Part shown: positions 26,473-34,830 of the stretch, piece after piece
Layout: each line of letters starts with the position of its first letter
How positions within the stretch are numbered: position 1 is the stretch's first letter
From: Candidatus Mediterraneibacter vanvlietii
GTDB lineage: Bacteria; Bacillota; Clostridia; Lachnospirales; Lachnospiraceae
Direction of reading: 5' to 3'
Assembly (NCBI GenBank): GCA_019113645.1
Contig: DXGZ01000127.1
Span: 17,585-81,584 of the forward strand
Length of the DNA: 64,000 nt
The notes under the pieces: model-generated
The model's database searches: none
The model's input: the letters and a program-made list of their open reading frames with translations, nothing else
Told to the model about the DNA's origin: nothing
Translations under genes and position numbers: made by a program

Positions 26473-27171
26473 ATGGATATTATTGTCGAGGGATTTTCCG
26501 AAGCACTCCGTTTGATCATATCACTTGACAGTGAAGTGTTTGAAGTAGTGAGAACCTCTCTGTATGTGACTTTTGTTTCGCTGGTGATCGCAGGTGCGGC
26601 AGGGATTCCGGCAGGGCTTCTGACTGCAGGGCATGAGTTTCGGCTGAAAGGTCTTCTGACACGCGTGATTTATACTCTTATGGGGATGCCGCCGGTACTT
26701 TGCGGACTGGTAGTGTATGTGGTGTTTATGCGCAGGGGGCTGCTGGGAAGTCTGAGCCTGAACTATACGACAACAGTGATGGTGATTGCTCAGATACTTT
26801 TGATTTTTCCGATTATTATGGGGATTACAATCGGTGCAGCCAGAGAGCGGCAGGGAGATGTGCGTCGTCTGGCGCGGACGCTGGGGGCCGGAAAATGGCA
26901 GACTGGCGTCCTCCTGCTTTTTGAACTGAGAGCCGGGCTGGTGACAGCTGTTGTCTCAGGTTTTTCCAGAGGAATCTCGGAAGTCGGAGCAGTGATGATC
27001 GTGGGCGGAAACATCGAGGGGAGGACCCGCACCATGACGACTTACATCTCCCAGTTAAAGGGAATGGGCGAGTTTGAGCGGGCGGTGGCAGTCGGGATTA
27101 TTCTGCTGATTCTCTCCTTCGCTGTGAACTCTGTACTCTATCATTTCCAGAAAACAGATGGAGTGTTTTGA
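26473..27171 (+). CDS. tupB: TupB, tungstate ABC transporter permease
   Basis: A 232-residue permease with five or so hydrophobic helices (clear ones near residues 28-50, 62-85, 95-120, 145-165 and 200-222). The cytoplasmic EAA loop RRLARTLGAGKWQTGVLLLFE sits near residue 135, split here from ARERQGDV just before it. TupB-type permeases are shorter than ModB and this one fits. Start at 26473 is 6 nt after tupA's stop with a weak Shine-Dalgarno, so it is probably translationally coupled to tupA. Confidence 0.92.
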   Translation: MDIIVEGFSEALRLIISLDSEVFEVVRTSLYVTFVSLVIAGAAGIPAGLLTAGHEFRLKGLLTRVIYTLMGMPPVLCGLVVYVVFMRRGLLGSLSLNYTTTVMVIAQILLIFPIIMGITIGAARERQGDVRRLARTLGAGKWQTGVLLLFELRAGLVTAVVSGFSRGISEVGAVMIVGGNIEGRTRTMTTYISQLKGMGEFERAVAVGIILLILSFAVNSVLYHFQKTDGVF

Positions 27172-27210
27172 CCAGAAAGCAGAAGAAAAATCGGAGGACA
27201 GCGTCAGCGT

Positions 27211-27912
27211 ATGAAAATCGATATAACCGGGCTGAAAAAAACATATGGGAACAGAACTGTTCTGGAAATCGGAGCTCTGCACATTCCATCGGGAAAAATC
27301 ACAGCTGTGGTGGGACCAAACGGAGCAGGAAAGACAACGCTTCTCAATCTTGTGGCAGGGTTGGTGGAGAGCGACTGCGGTCATATTCTGTACAATGGAG
27401 AGAAAAACATACCATTTCAGCGGATGACCATGGTGTTTCAGAAGCCCTGCATGATCTCTTCTACAGTGAGGAAGAATATCGCATGGCCGCTGAAGATCAG
27501 AGGGGTCGCCAGGGCGGAAGCAGCGGCGGAAGTGGAGCGGCTTGCGGAGAAGCTGGGACTGACCTCATTTCTGGACAGAAGAGCGGACAGGCTGTCTGCC
27601 GGAGAGATGGAAAAGACAGCGCTTGCACGCGCGTTATCTTTTGATCCGGATCTGCTGCTTCTGGATGAGCCGGGGGCGAATATGGATCCACATGCTCTGA
27701 TCGAAATGGAAGCGATGCTCCGGCGGCTGCCGGCGGCGCGGCAGAAGACGGTTCTGCTTGTCACCCACAACCTGGCACAGGCGGCGCGGCTGGCGGATGA
27801 TGTTCTGTTTCTGAATGAGGGACGGGCAGCGGAATACTGTGGGGTGAAAGAGTTTTTCGAATGCCCGGTCCGGGAAGAGACGAAACGGTTTTTGGAGATT
27901 GAGTGGAGGTGA
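27211..27912 (+). CDS. tupC: TupC, tungstate ABC transporter ATPase
   Basis: A 233-residue ATP-binding subunit. Walker A GPNGAGKTT near residue 35, Q-loop VFQKPCM near residue 75, signature LSAGEMEK near residue 130 (LSGGQ replaced by LSAGE), Walker B LLLLDEP near residue 148 and switch VTHN near residue 186. There is no C-terminal regulatory TOBE domain, unlike ModC. The signature variation is mild and seen in other Tup-type ATPases. Its 3' end carries the ribosome-binding site of the oxidoreductase gene that starts 5 nt later, tying metal import to the enzyme. Confidence 0.92.
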   Translation: MKIDITGLKKTYGNRTVLEIGALHIPSGKITAVVGPNGAGKTTLLNLVAGLVESDCGHILYNGEKNIPFQRMTMVFQKPCMISSTVRKNIAWPLKIRGVARAEAAAEVERLAEKLGLTSFLDRRADRLSAGEMEKTALARALSFDPDLLLLDEPGANMDPHALIEMEAMLRRLPAARQKTVLLVTHNLAQAARLADDVLFLNEGRAAEYCGVKEFFECPVREETKRFLEIEWR

Positions 27913-27917
27913 GGAGA

Positions 27918-29870
27918 TTGTCCAGCAAATACGGCGGTTACATGGGAAAAGTGTTAAAGATTAATCTGACCACGCAGGAGGCGTCGGAGTATCCTTTTTC
28001 CGATGAAGAAAGAGAACTTTATATTGGCGGCAAGATGATGGCGGCGAAGATCCTCGGAGATCATCTGACCGGGGCGGAGAAAGCGTTTTCAGAGGAAAAT
28101 CTCCTGGTCATTACAACCGGACCGCTGACCGGTTCCGGCGCGCCCAGCTCCAGCCGGTTCAACATATCCACGCTGTCTCCGCAGACAGGATATATCACAT
28201 CCTCCAATTGCGGAGGGCATTTCGGATATTACCTGAAAAAAGCGGGGCTGGATGCGCTGATTCTGACGGGGAGATGCGAAAAACCAAGCTGGATTGAGAT
28301 TCAGAATGAGAAAGTGGTTTTTCATGACGCGGAGGATATCTGGGGCATGAAGACGTCTGAGACGCAGGCGGCTCTGGATGATAAGATGCGGATGAAGAAC
28401 GGCAGAGTAAAGAAAAACGGCAAGATCTGCATCGGACCGGCGGGGGAGAACCTGGTACTCTATTCCTGCATCGTTTCGAACGAGCGGGTTTCGGGCCGGG
28501 GAGGTACCGGAGCGGTTATGGGCTGGATGCGGCTTAAGGCGGTCTGCGCAGGCGGAAATAAGGAAGTACCGGTTTATGACAAAGAAAAGATGGTGAAGCA
28601 TACGCAGAAATGGTTCCGCTATCTGAGAAATCACCCGCTGACCGGAAACCAGCTTCCGAAACTGGGGACAGCGGGGCTGGTCAGCGCCATGCAGATGAAA
28701 CATATCCTGTCTACGAAGAATTACACATATGGTCAGTATGATGAGTTTGAGAAGGTAAGCGGCGAAGAGCTGGCGGAAAAGTACAATATCGTCAACAAAG
28801 GATGTCTCACCTGTCCGATCCGGTGCGCCCGTACGGTGGAAGTTGCCGGGCAGCAGGTAAAGGGGCCGGAGCTGGAGACGCTGGTGCTTCTGGGAGGAGG
28901 AATTCTGAATAACGATCTTCCTTCCATATTAAAATGGAACTATGAGCTGGATGAACTGGGGATGGATACCATCTCCTGCGCCAATACGATTTCCTACGCA
29001 ATGGAGGCGAACGAGAGAGGTCTGTGGGACAACGGGCTGCATTTTTCAGGCACGGAAGAACTGTCCGGGATCTTTGAGGATATCGCGTACCGCCGGGGCA
29101 TCGGAGATGAGCTGGCGCTGGGGAGCAGACGGCTTTCCGAAAAATACGGGGGAAAGGAATTTGCCATTCACGCGAAAGGAATGGAACTGGCTGCCTATGA
29201 GCCGCGAAAGGCAGTAGGGCTTGGTCTTGGATACGCGACCAGCAACCGGGGCGGATGCCATCTGAATGGCGGTTATCTGGTGATTCTGGAAGGTCTGGGA
29301 CTGTCCATCGATCAGACGACGTACCATGGAAAAGCAGATCTGACCATGCTGTTTCAGGATCTGATGGAGATGATATCAGCTGCCGGCCAGTGTCTGTTCA
29401 CAAGCTACGCGTTCTTCCCTACGCCGCTGATGAATCATCCGAACGCCTGGTATACGAAGATGATCAATAAAGTGCTGCCATACTGCGGGGCGGTGGTCCG
29501 CCTGATCAACAAATACCCGGAGATCGCCCATATGCATCTGCCGGTATTCCATCACACGAAGGGATTCGAGTACACAACCGGGATGAAGATGAAGTTCGGC
29601 GATTATATCCGCTGCGGTGAGCGGGGATATAACCTGGAGCGTGAGATTAACCGCAGGTTCGGTGTGGATGCCAATAAGGATGCACTGCCGAAGAAACTGA
29701 CGCAGACTCTGCAGGATCCAAAGGATCCGGACTCCAGGGTACCGCTGGAGAAGCTGAAGAAAGTATACTATCATGCCAGGGGATGGGACAGGAACGGGCT
29801 TCCCACCGAGAAGACGCTGAGGAAGCTGAAGATTCTGGACGATACCCGGCGTACAGCAGACATGGGATAA
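27918..29870 (+). CDS. aor: Tungsten-containing aldehyde:ferredoxin oxidoreductase family enzyme
   Basis: A 650-residue AOR-family enzyme that oxidises aldehydes to acids (or the reverse) with a tungsto-bispyranopterin and one [4Fe-4S] cluster. Cluster ligands are visible as C296-x2-C299-x3-C303 and, far downstream, C492, the same spacing as in Pyrococcus furiosus AOR. The N-terminal domain starts GYMGKVLKINLTT and includes TGPLTGSGAPSSSRFN, which contacts pterin phosphates. Electrons leave to ferredoxin. A GTG at 27903 is possible, but TTG at 27918 has the GGAGGTGA site at proper spacing. Neighbours provide tungstate, metal insertion, a sulfur carrier and a ferredoxin-alcohol dehydrogenase fusion. 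Natural aldehyde unknown. Confidence 0.93.
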   Translation: MSSKYGGYMGKVLKINLTTQEASEYPFSDEERELYIGGKMMAAKILGDHLTGAEKAFSEENLLVITTGPLTGSGAPSSSRFNISTLSPQTGYITSSNCGGHFGYYLKKAGLDALILTGRCEKPSWIEIQNEKVVFHDAEDIWGMKTSETQAALDDKMRMKNGRVKKNGKICIGPAGENLVLYSCIVSNERVSGRGGTGAVMGWMRLKAVCAGGNKEVPVYDKEKMVKHTQKWFRYLRNHPLTGNQLPKLGTAGLVSAMQMKHILSTKNYTYGQYDEFEKVSGEELAEKYNIVNKGCLTCPIRCARTVEVAGQQVKGPELETLVLLGGGILNNDLPSILKWNYELDELGMDTISCANTISYAMEANERGLWDNGLHFSGTEELSGIFEDIAYRRGIGDELALGSRRLSEKYGGKEFAIHAKGMELAAYEPRKAVGLGLGYATSNRGGCHLNGGYLVILEGLGLSIDQTTYHGKADLTMLFQDLMEMISAAGQCLFTSYAFFPTPLMNHPNAWYTKMINKVLPYCGAVVRLINKYPEIAHMHLPVFHHTKGFEYTTGMKMKFGDYIRCGERGYNLEREINRRFGVDANKDALPKKLTQTLQDPKDPDSRVPLEKLKKVYYHARGWDRNGLPTEKTLRKLKILDDTRRTADMG

Positions 29871-29931
29871 AACCGGATGTAAGGATTAAGGACAATCCGG
29901 ATGTGAGAAGACGCGGAATCGGAGGTGGATG

Positions 29932-30156
29932 ATGGTTCAGGTGAAAATATATGGCGTTGCGCGGCTGAAAGCAGGCGTGGGGACATTCGAGAGGGACGCC
30001 TCGACAGCGGATGAACTGCTGGGGATGATTCCGAATATAACGAAAAAAGAAGCAAAAGATCTGGTTCTTCTGGTAAATGGAAAACCGGCAGGCAGACATA
30101 CCCGGCTCAAAGACGGAGATGAGGTCGTTCTGCTGGCTCCGGCGGGAGGTGGCTGA
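29932..30156 (+). CDS. MoaD/ThiS-like ubiquitin-fold sulfur carrier
   Basis: A 74-residue protein that begins MVQVKIYGVARLKAG and ends APAGGG. The beta-grasp pattern and terminal Gly-Gly are the hallmarks of carriers that are adenylated by a ThiF/MoeB enzyme and charged with sulfur for pterin dithiolene formation. LLVNGKPAGRHTRLKDGDEVVLL is the typical last two strands. Two adjacent ATG codons exist; 29932 has better spacing from GGAGG. It sits between the oxidoreductase and the ferredoxin-dehydrogenase fusion, 2 nt from the latter. No MoaE large subunit is in the window, so it may share one encoded elsewhere or serve a dedicated tungsten pterin. Confidence 0.87.
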   Translation: MVQVKIYGVARLKAGVGTFERDASTADELLGMIPNITKKEAKDLVLLVNGKPAGRHTRLKDGDEVVLLAPAGGG

Positions 30157-30158
30157 CA

Positions 30159-31625
30159 ATGAAAAAAGTAAAACAGGTACCGTATATAAATGAACAGACA
30201 TGCGCGGGATGTTCGGTGTGTGTGGTGAACTGCCCGATGGACTGCATTCAGATCGAAGAACCGAAATATCACGGGGATATTCATACGATCGCAAAGGCAG
30301 ACTGGACGAAATGCATCGGATGCGGGATCTGCGCAGGAGTCTGTCCTGTTCGGGCGATCCGGATGAGCAGACTGGGGAAAGGGGAGAATGAATTGAAGAC
30401 AAAATGGAATATAAAAAAAGTGTACTGCAGAGGATTTCAGTATGCAATGAAGGCAGGCATGTACGTGCTTCCGTGGAGGGTGCCGAAACTCATGCAGGGA
30501 GCCGGCGCGGTGAAAAAGCTTCCCGCCGCCGTGAAAAGACGCGGGTTCAGAAAAGTACTGGTAGTGACAGATTCAACTCTGATGGGGCTTCATCTTCCGG
30601 ATGGGATGCTGGACGCCATGAAAGAAGAACAGCTGGATTATGTGATTTTTGACGGCGTGGGTCCGAATCCCACAGATGAAAATGTGGAGGAAGGAGTCCG
30701 GATCTTCCGGGAGAACGGGTGCGACTGCATGATCGCCTTCGGCGGCGGATCTCCGATGGACTGTGCGAAAGCGATCGGCGCCAGAATCGCCAGGCCGGGG
30801 AAGAAGGTGCGTCAGCTTCAGGGGCTGTTCCATATCCTGAAGCCCATACCGATTATCTTCGCTGTTCCGACTACGGCGGGAACCGGATCGGAGACAACGA
30901 TTGCGGCGGTTATTACAGAGGCGGCGACCCACCACAAAGCGTCTATCAACGACCTGTGTCTGATGCCGAAGTTCGCGGTGCTGGATCCGGAACTGACAAA
31001 AGGACTTCCGCCGAAAGTGACGGCTACAACCGGAATGGACGCCCTCTGCCATGCAGTAGAGGCATATACAAACAATACATACAACAGCAGACTGGAGAAA
31101 GAAATGTGCCGGAAAGCGGTTCGGCTCATTCATGATAATCTCCTGAAAGTATATGAAAACGGGGATGATCTGGACGCGCGGCAGAAGATGCAGCAGGCGG
31201 CATTTTACGGCGGCCGGGCATTTACAAGAGGGTCGGTGGGGTATGTGCACGCGATCGGCCATACACTGGGCGGACTTTACGGTACGCCCCATGGGCTTGC
31301 CATGTCCATTCTGCTTCCCCATGTTCTGCGGGCGTTCGGAGAAGCTGCATGGGAGAAGCTTGCGGAATTAAGCGATGTCTGTTCTCTGACTAAGGCAGAC
31401 GAACCTGTTCCGACAAAAGCGGAAGCATTTATCACATGGATAGAGGAACTCAAGGAGAAAATGAATATTCCCGAGTATCCGGACATGATCCGGGAGGAAG
31501 ATATTGATCAGATCGTGGAGTGGGCGGAGAAAGAAGGAAATCCTCTCTATCCTGTCCCGGTAGTATGGAGCAGAAAAGAGCTGAAAGAATTCATCAGAAC
31601 ATTAAGACCGGAGGAAAATGAATGA
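30159..31625 (+). CDS. Ferredoxin - iron-containing alcohol dehydrogenase fusion
   Basis: A 488-residue fusion. Residues 1-70 are a bacterial 2[4Fe-4S] ferredoxin (Cys 15, 18, 21, 25 and Cys 52, 55, 58, 62, each CxxCxxCxxxCP). From about residue 95 it is a group III iron alcohol dehydrogenase: nucleotide-binding GGGSP at 195-199, TTAGTGSE, then metal-site blocks GMDALCHAVEAY and VHAIGHTLGG..GTPHG. Fe-ADHs normally use NAD(P)H and have no ferredoxin domain. Next to an aldehyde:ferredoxin oxidoreductase, it could pass electrons between ferredoxin, nicotinamide and the aldehyde/alcohol pair. This coupling is inference; the domain order is directly visible. It overlaps tatD by 4 bp. Confidence 0.9.
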   Translation: MKKVKQVPYINEQTCAGCSVCVVNCPMDCIQIEEPKYHGDIHTIAKADWTKCIGCGICAGVCPVRAIRMSRLGKGENELKTKWNIKKVYCRGFQYAMKAGMYVLPWRVPKLMQGAGAVKKLPAAVKRRGFRKVLVVTDSTLMGLHLPDGMLDAMKEEQLDYVIFDGVGPNPTDENVEEGVRIFRENGCDCMIAFGGGSPMDCAKAIGARIARPGKKVRQLQGLFHILKPIPIIFAVPTTAGTGSETTIAAVITEAATHHKASINDLCLMPKFAVLDPELTKGLPPKVTATTGMDALCHAVEAYTNNTYNSRLEKEMCRKAVRLIHDNLLKVYENGDDLDARQKMQQAAFYGGRAFTRGSVGYVHAIGHTLGGLYGTPHGLAMSILLPHVLRAFGEAAWEKLAELSDVCSLTKADEPVPTKAEAFITWIEELKEKMNIPEYPDMIREEDIDQIVEWAEKEGNPLYPVPVVWSRKELKEFIRTLRPEENE

Positions 31626-32383
31626 TTATAGATACGCACGCGCATTATGATGATGAGCAGTTTGACGGGGACAGAGAAGAACTGCTCGGCAGTATGGAGG
31701 CGGGTGGAGTCGGCCTGATTGTAAATGCGGGCTCCACCCTGGAATCCTGGAGCAGAATCGTGGAACTGACAGAGAAGTACCCGTTTCTCTATGGGGCCAT
31801 CGGGATCCATCCGGATGAAGCGGGCAGCTTAAGTGAAGAACGGATGCGGGAGATGGAAGAACTTCTCGACCGGGATAAGATCGTGGCAGTGGGAGAGATC
31901 GGGCTTGACTATTACTGGGATAAGGAGAATCACGACATCCAGAAAAAGTGGTTCATCCGTCAGCTTGAGACTGCCCGGAAGAAAGACATGCCGGTGATCA
32001 TACACAGCCGGGAGGCCGCGGCAGATACCATGGAGATCATGAAAACGTACGCGGCCGGGATGCGGGCGGTCATCCACTGCTATTCCTATTCCCCTGAGAT
32101 GGCGAAGGAATATGTGAAGATGGGGTATTATATCGGCGTGGGCGGCGTGGTCACATTTAAGAATGCAAAGAAACTCAAACAGGTCGTTGAGGAGCTTCCG
32201 CTGGAGTCCATTGTGCTGGAGACAGACTGCCCATATCTGGCGCCCGAGCCGTTCCGCGGAAAGAGGAACAGCTCTCTTTATCTTCCCTATGTGGCTGAAA
32301 AGATCGCGGAGATCAAAGGTCTGTCCGCGGAAGAGGTTGTGCGTCAGACTGAGGAAAACAGCAGGCAGCTGTATCGCCTTTGA
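31622..32383 (+). CDS. tatD: TatD-family metal-dependent DNase
   Basis: A 253-residue TIM-barrel hydrolase. The metal site is visible as DTHAHYDD (HxH near residues 5-7), GEIGLDYYW (Glu near residue 92), IIHSREA, IHCYSYS and ETDCPYLAP (last Asp near residue 203). TatD enzymes are 3'-5' exonucleases used in DNA quality control. Its start overlaps the dehydrogenase stop (ATGA), so it may be co-transcribed with the tungsten locus, but in many Firmicutes tatD simply precedes rsmA, as here, and this pairing is probably its real context. Confidence 0.94.
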   Translation: MIIDTHAHYDDEQFDGDREELLGSMEAGGVGLIVNAGSTLESWSRIVELTEKYPFLYGAIGIHPDEAGSLSEERMREMEELLDRDKIVAVGEIGLDYYWDKENHDIQKKWFIRQLETARKKDMPVIIHSREAAADTMEIMKTYAAGMRAVIHCYSYSPEMAKEYVKMGYYIGVGGVVTFKNAKKLKQVVEELPLESIVLETDCPYLAPEPFRGKRNSSLYLPYVAEKIAEIKGLSAEEVVRQTEENSRQLYRL

Positions 32384-32427
32384 GAGGAGAATTATCTGAG
32401 ACGAGACTTATTTGAGAGGAGACATAC

Positions 32428-33300
32428 ATGAAAGAACCTACACTTGGCAATCCGCAGAATACCATCGCGGTGCTTCAGAAATATCATTTTGTATTCCAGA
32501 AAAAGTTCGGCCAGAACTTCCTGATCGATACGCATGTTCTGGATAAGATCATCCGCGCCGCGGAAATCGGAAGCGACGACTGTGTACTGGAGATCGGACC
32601 GGGAATCGGAACCATGACACAGTACCTTGCCTGCGCGGCGAAGAAGGTCATTGCCGTAGAGATTGACCGCGCGCTGATCCCGATTCTTGAGGACACGCTG
32701 GACGGTTTTGACAACGTGCGCGTCATCAATGAAGATGTGCTGAAAGTGGACATCGCGGAACTGGCGGAGAAGGAAAACGGCGGAAAACCGATCAAAGTGG
32801 TTGCGAATCTCCCATATTATATAACCACGCCGATTATCATGGGACTGTTCGAGAACCATGTGCCGCTGAAGAGCATTACGGTTATGGTGCAGAAAGAGGT
32901 GGCGGACCGGATGCAGGTCGGACCGGGAACAAAAGACTACGGCGCCCTCTCTCTGGCGGTGCAGTATTATGCCAAACCGTATATCGTGGCAAATGTGCCG
33001 CCGAACTGCTTTATGCCCCGGCCGAAGGTGGGATCCGCAGTGATCCGTCTGGAGCGTTACGAGGAGCCGCCGGTTGCGGTAAAGGATGAGAAACTGATGT
33101 TCCGGATTATCCGCGCTTCCTTCAATCAGAGGAGAAAAACACTGGTAAACGGGCTGAAAAACTCTCCGGAACTGGATTACACGAAGGAGGAGATCGAAGA
33201 AGCTGTCGAAAAACTGGGCAGGGGAATCAGTGTCCGCGGAGAGGCTCTGACCCTGAAAGAATTCGCAAAACTGGCCGATATTCTTCTCAAAATCAGATGA
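32428..33300 (+). CDS. rsmA: 16S rRNA dimethyladenosine transferase (KsgA)
   Basis: A 290-residue SAM-dependent methylase that dimethylates two adjacent adenines near the 3' end of 16S rRNA. FVFQKKFGQNFLID and VLEIGPGIGTMTQYLA form the SAM site (motif I near residue 53); VVANLPYYITTPI near residue 114 is the NLPY catalytic motif. The C-terminal part carries the RNA-binding helices (RASFNQRRKTLVNGL). Loss of this activity classically gives kasugamycin resistance. Start at 32428 follows GAGGAGA. It ends the tatD-rsmA pair. Confidence 0.96.
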   Translation: MKEPTLGNPQNTIAVLQKYHFVFQKKFGQNFLIDTHVLDKIIRAAEIGSDDCVLEIGPGIGTMTQYLACAAKKVIAVEIDRALIPILEDTLDGFDNVRVINEDVLKVDIAELAEKENGGKPIKVVANLPYYITTPIIMGLFENHVPLKSITVMVQKEVADRMQVGPGTKDYGALSLAVQYYAKPYIVANVPPNCFMPRPKVGSAVIRLERYEEPPVAVKDEKLMFRIIRASFNQRRKTLVNGLKNSPELDYTKEEIEEAVEKLGRGISVRGEALTLKEFAKLADILLKIR

Positions 33301-33370
33301 TTTTATGCAATATTAACATAAAACTGACATTGTGAGACGGTCAGTTCATAAATTTTTAATAGACAGTTAA

Positions 33371-33399
33371 TTGTATAAAATCTCTATTTTTAGTATAAT
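33371..33399 (+). promoter_or_regulatory. Probable promoter of the citrate synthase gene
   Basis: TTGTAT (33371-33376), 17 bp, perfect TATAAT (33394-33399). Upstream, AACTGAC/GTCAGTT (near 33322-33347) form a 7-bp inverted repeat that could be an operator or a weak stem for rsmA termination. Confidence 0.6.
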
Positions 33400-33451
33400 A
33401 AAAAGGTCATACAGAAATAGAGATTGAAGAAGAGAGAAGGAGGAGACGCTT

Positions 33452-34822
33452 ATGGCCAAGGACATTGACAGCATTTTTTTCGATATTACTCCACAGATTG
33501 AAGAACTAGCTCTCAAATGTGAAACGAACAACGCGATTGACAAAGAACTGTATACAAAGTATGAGGTGAAGCGCGGTCTTCGCGATTTAAACGGAAAGGG
33601 AGTGCTTGCAGGACTGACGAATGTTTCTGATGTCTGCGCTTCCAAGATTGTTGACGGAAAGTCAGTTCCGTGCGAAGGAAACCTTTATTACCGCGGTTAT
33701 AATATCAAAGATCTTGTCAAAGGATTTCTGGATGCAAAACATCCCGGTTTTGAAGAAACGGCATATCTGTTGCTTTTCGGGGAACTTCCCAATAAAAAAG
33801 AATTAAAAGATTTTCAGAACATGCTCGCGGAACGCCGCATGCTCCCGCCTAATTTTACAAGGGACGTTATCATGAAGGCGCCCAGCCGCGATATGATGAA
33901 CAGTATTACGAGAAGTATCCTGCAGCTTTATTCTTATGATGCGAAAGCAGATGATACAAGCATTCCGAACGTGCTGCGCCAGTGCCTGAACCTGATCGCG
34001 CAGTTCCCGATGCTTATGGTATACGGATATCATGCGTATAATTACAGGAGAGGCGAAGACCTCTATATCTACGCGCCGAAACCGGAGCTCTCAGCTGCGG
34101 AGAACATTCTCATGATGCTCAGGGAAGACCGGCAGTATACAGATCTGGAGGCTAAGATCCTCGACATGGCGCTTGTGCTTCATATGGATCACGGCGGCGG
34201 AAACAACTCCACATTTACCACGCACGTGGTTACATCTTCCGGAACAGATACATATTCTACAATCGCCGCTGCAATGGCTTCTCTGAAGGGACCGAAGCAC
34301 GGCGGAGCGAACATCAAGGTAACCCAGATGTTTGATGATATGAAGAAGAATCTGACCGACTGGGAAGATGAAGATCAGATCCGGGCATACCTGGAAGCGC
34401 TTCTGGATAAGAAAGCCTTTGACAAAAAGGGCCTGATCTACGGAATGGGACATGCGGTATATTCCATTTCCGATCCGCGTGCGGATATTTTCAAGTCTTT
34501 TGTAAAACAGCTTGCACATGAAAAAGGGCACGATGCGGAGTACGCGCTCTATGAGAAAGTAGAGCATATGGCTCCGGAGATCATCGGCGAGAAGCGCCGC
34601 ATGTATAAGGGAGTTAACGCCAATGTGGACTTCTACAGCGGCCTGGTGTACAGTATGCTGGATATTCCGTCATCACTGTATACGCCGATCTTCGCGGCTG
34701 CGCGTATTGTCGGATGGAGCGCCCACAGAATGGAAGAACTTCAAAATGTGGACAAGATCATACGTCCGGCCTACAAGCCGCTGGCACCGTATCGTGACTA
34801 CATAAATTTGGATGACAGGTAG
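33452..34822 (+). CDS. gltA: Citrate synthase
   Basis: A 456-residue citrate synthase condensing oxaloacetate and acetyl-CoA. The catalytic triad is recognisable: His in MDHGGGNNSTF near residue 247, His in GMGHAVYS near residue 332, and Asp in VDFYSG near residue 392. It is longer than the 370-residue type and lacks the zinc-binding N-terminus of the E. coli enzyme; this form is usual in Lachnospiraceae, where it feeds a partial TCA branch to glutamate. It has its own promoter and is followed by a hydrolase gene that starts 8 nt after its stop. Confidence 0.95.
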   Translation: MAKDIDSIFFDITPQIEELALKCETNNAIDKELYTKYEVKRGLRDLNGKGVLAGLTNVSDVCASKIVDGKSVPCEGNLYYRGYNIKDLVKGFLDAKHPGFEETAYLLLFGELPNKKELKDFQNMLAERRMLPPNFTRDVIMKAPSRDMMNSITRSILQLYSYDAKADDTSIPNVLRQCLNLIAQFPMLMVYGYHAYNYRRGEDLYIYAPKPELSAAENILMMLREDRQYTDLEAKILDMALVLHMDHGGGNNSTFTTHVVTSSGTDTYSTIAAAMASLKGPKHGGANIKVTQMFDDMKKNLTDWEDEDQIRAYLEALLDKKAFDKKGLIYGMGHAVYSISDPRADIFKSFVKQLAHEKGHDAEYALYEKVEHMAPEIIGEKRRMYKGVNANVDFYSGLVYSMLDIPSSLYTPIFAAARIVGWSAHRMEELQNVDKIIRPAYKPLAPYRDYINLDDR

Positions 34823-34830
34823 TGAGAAAC

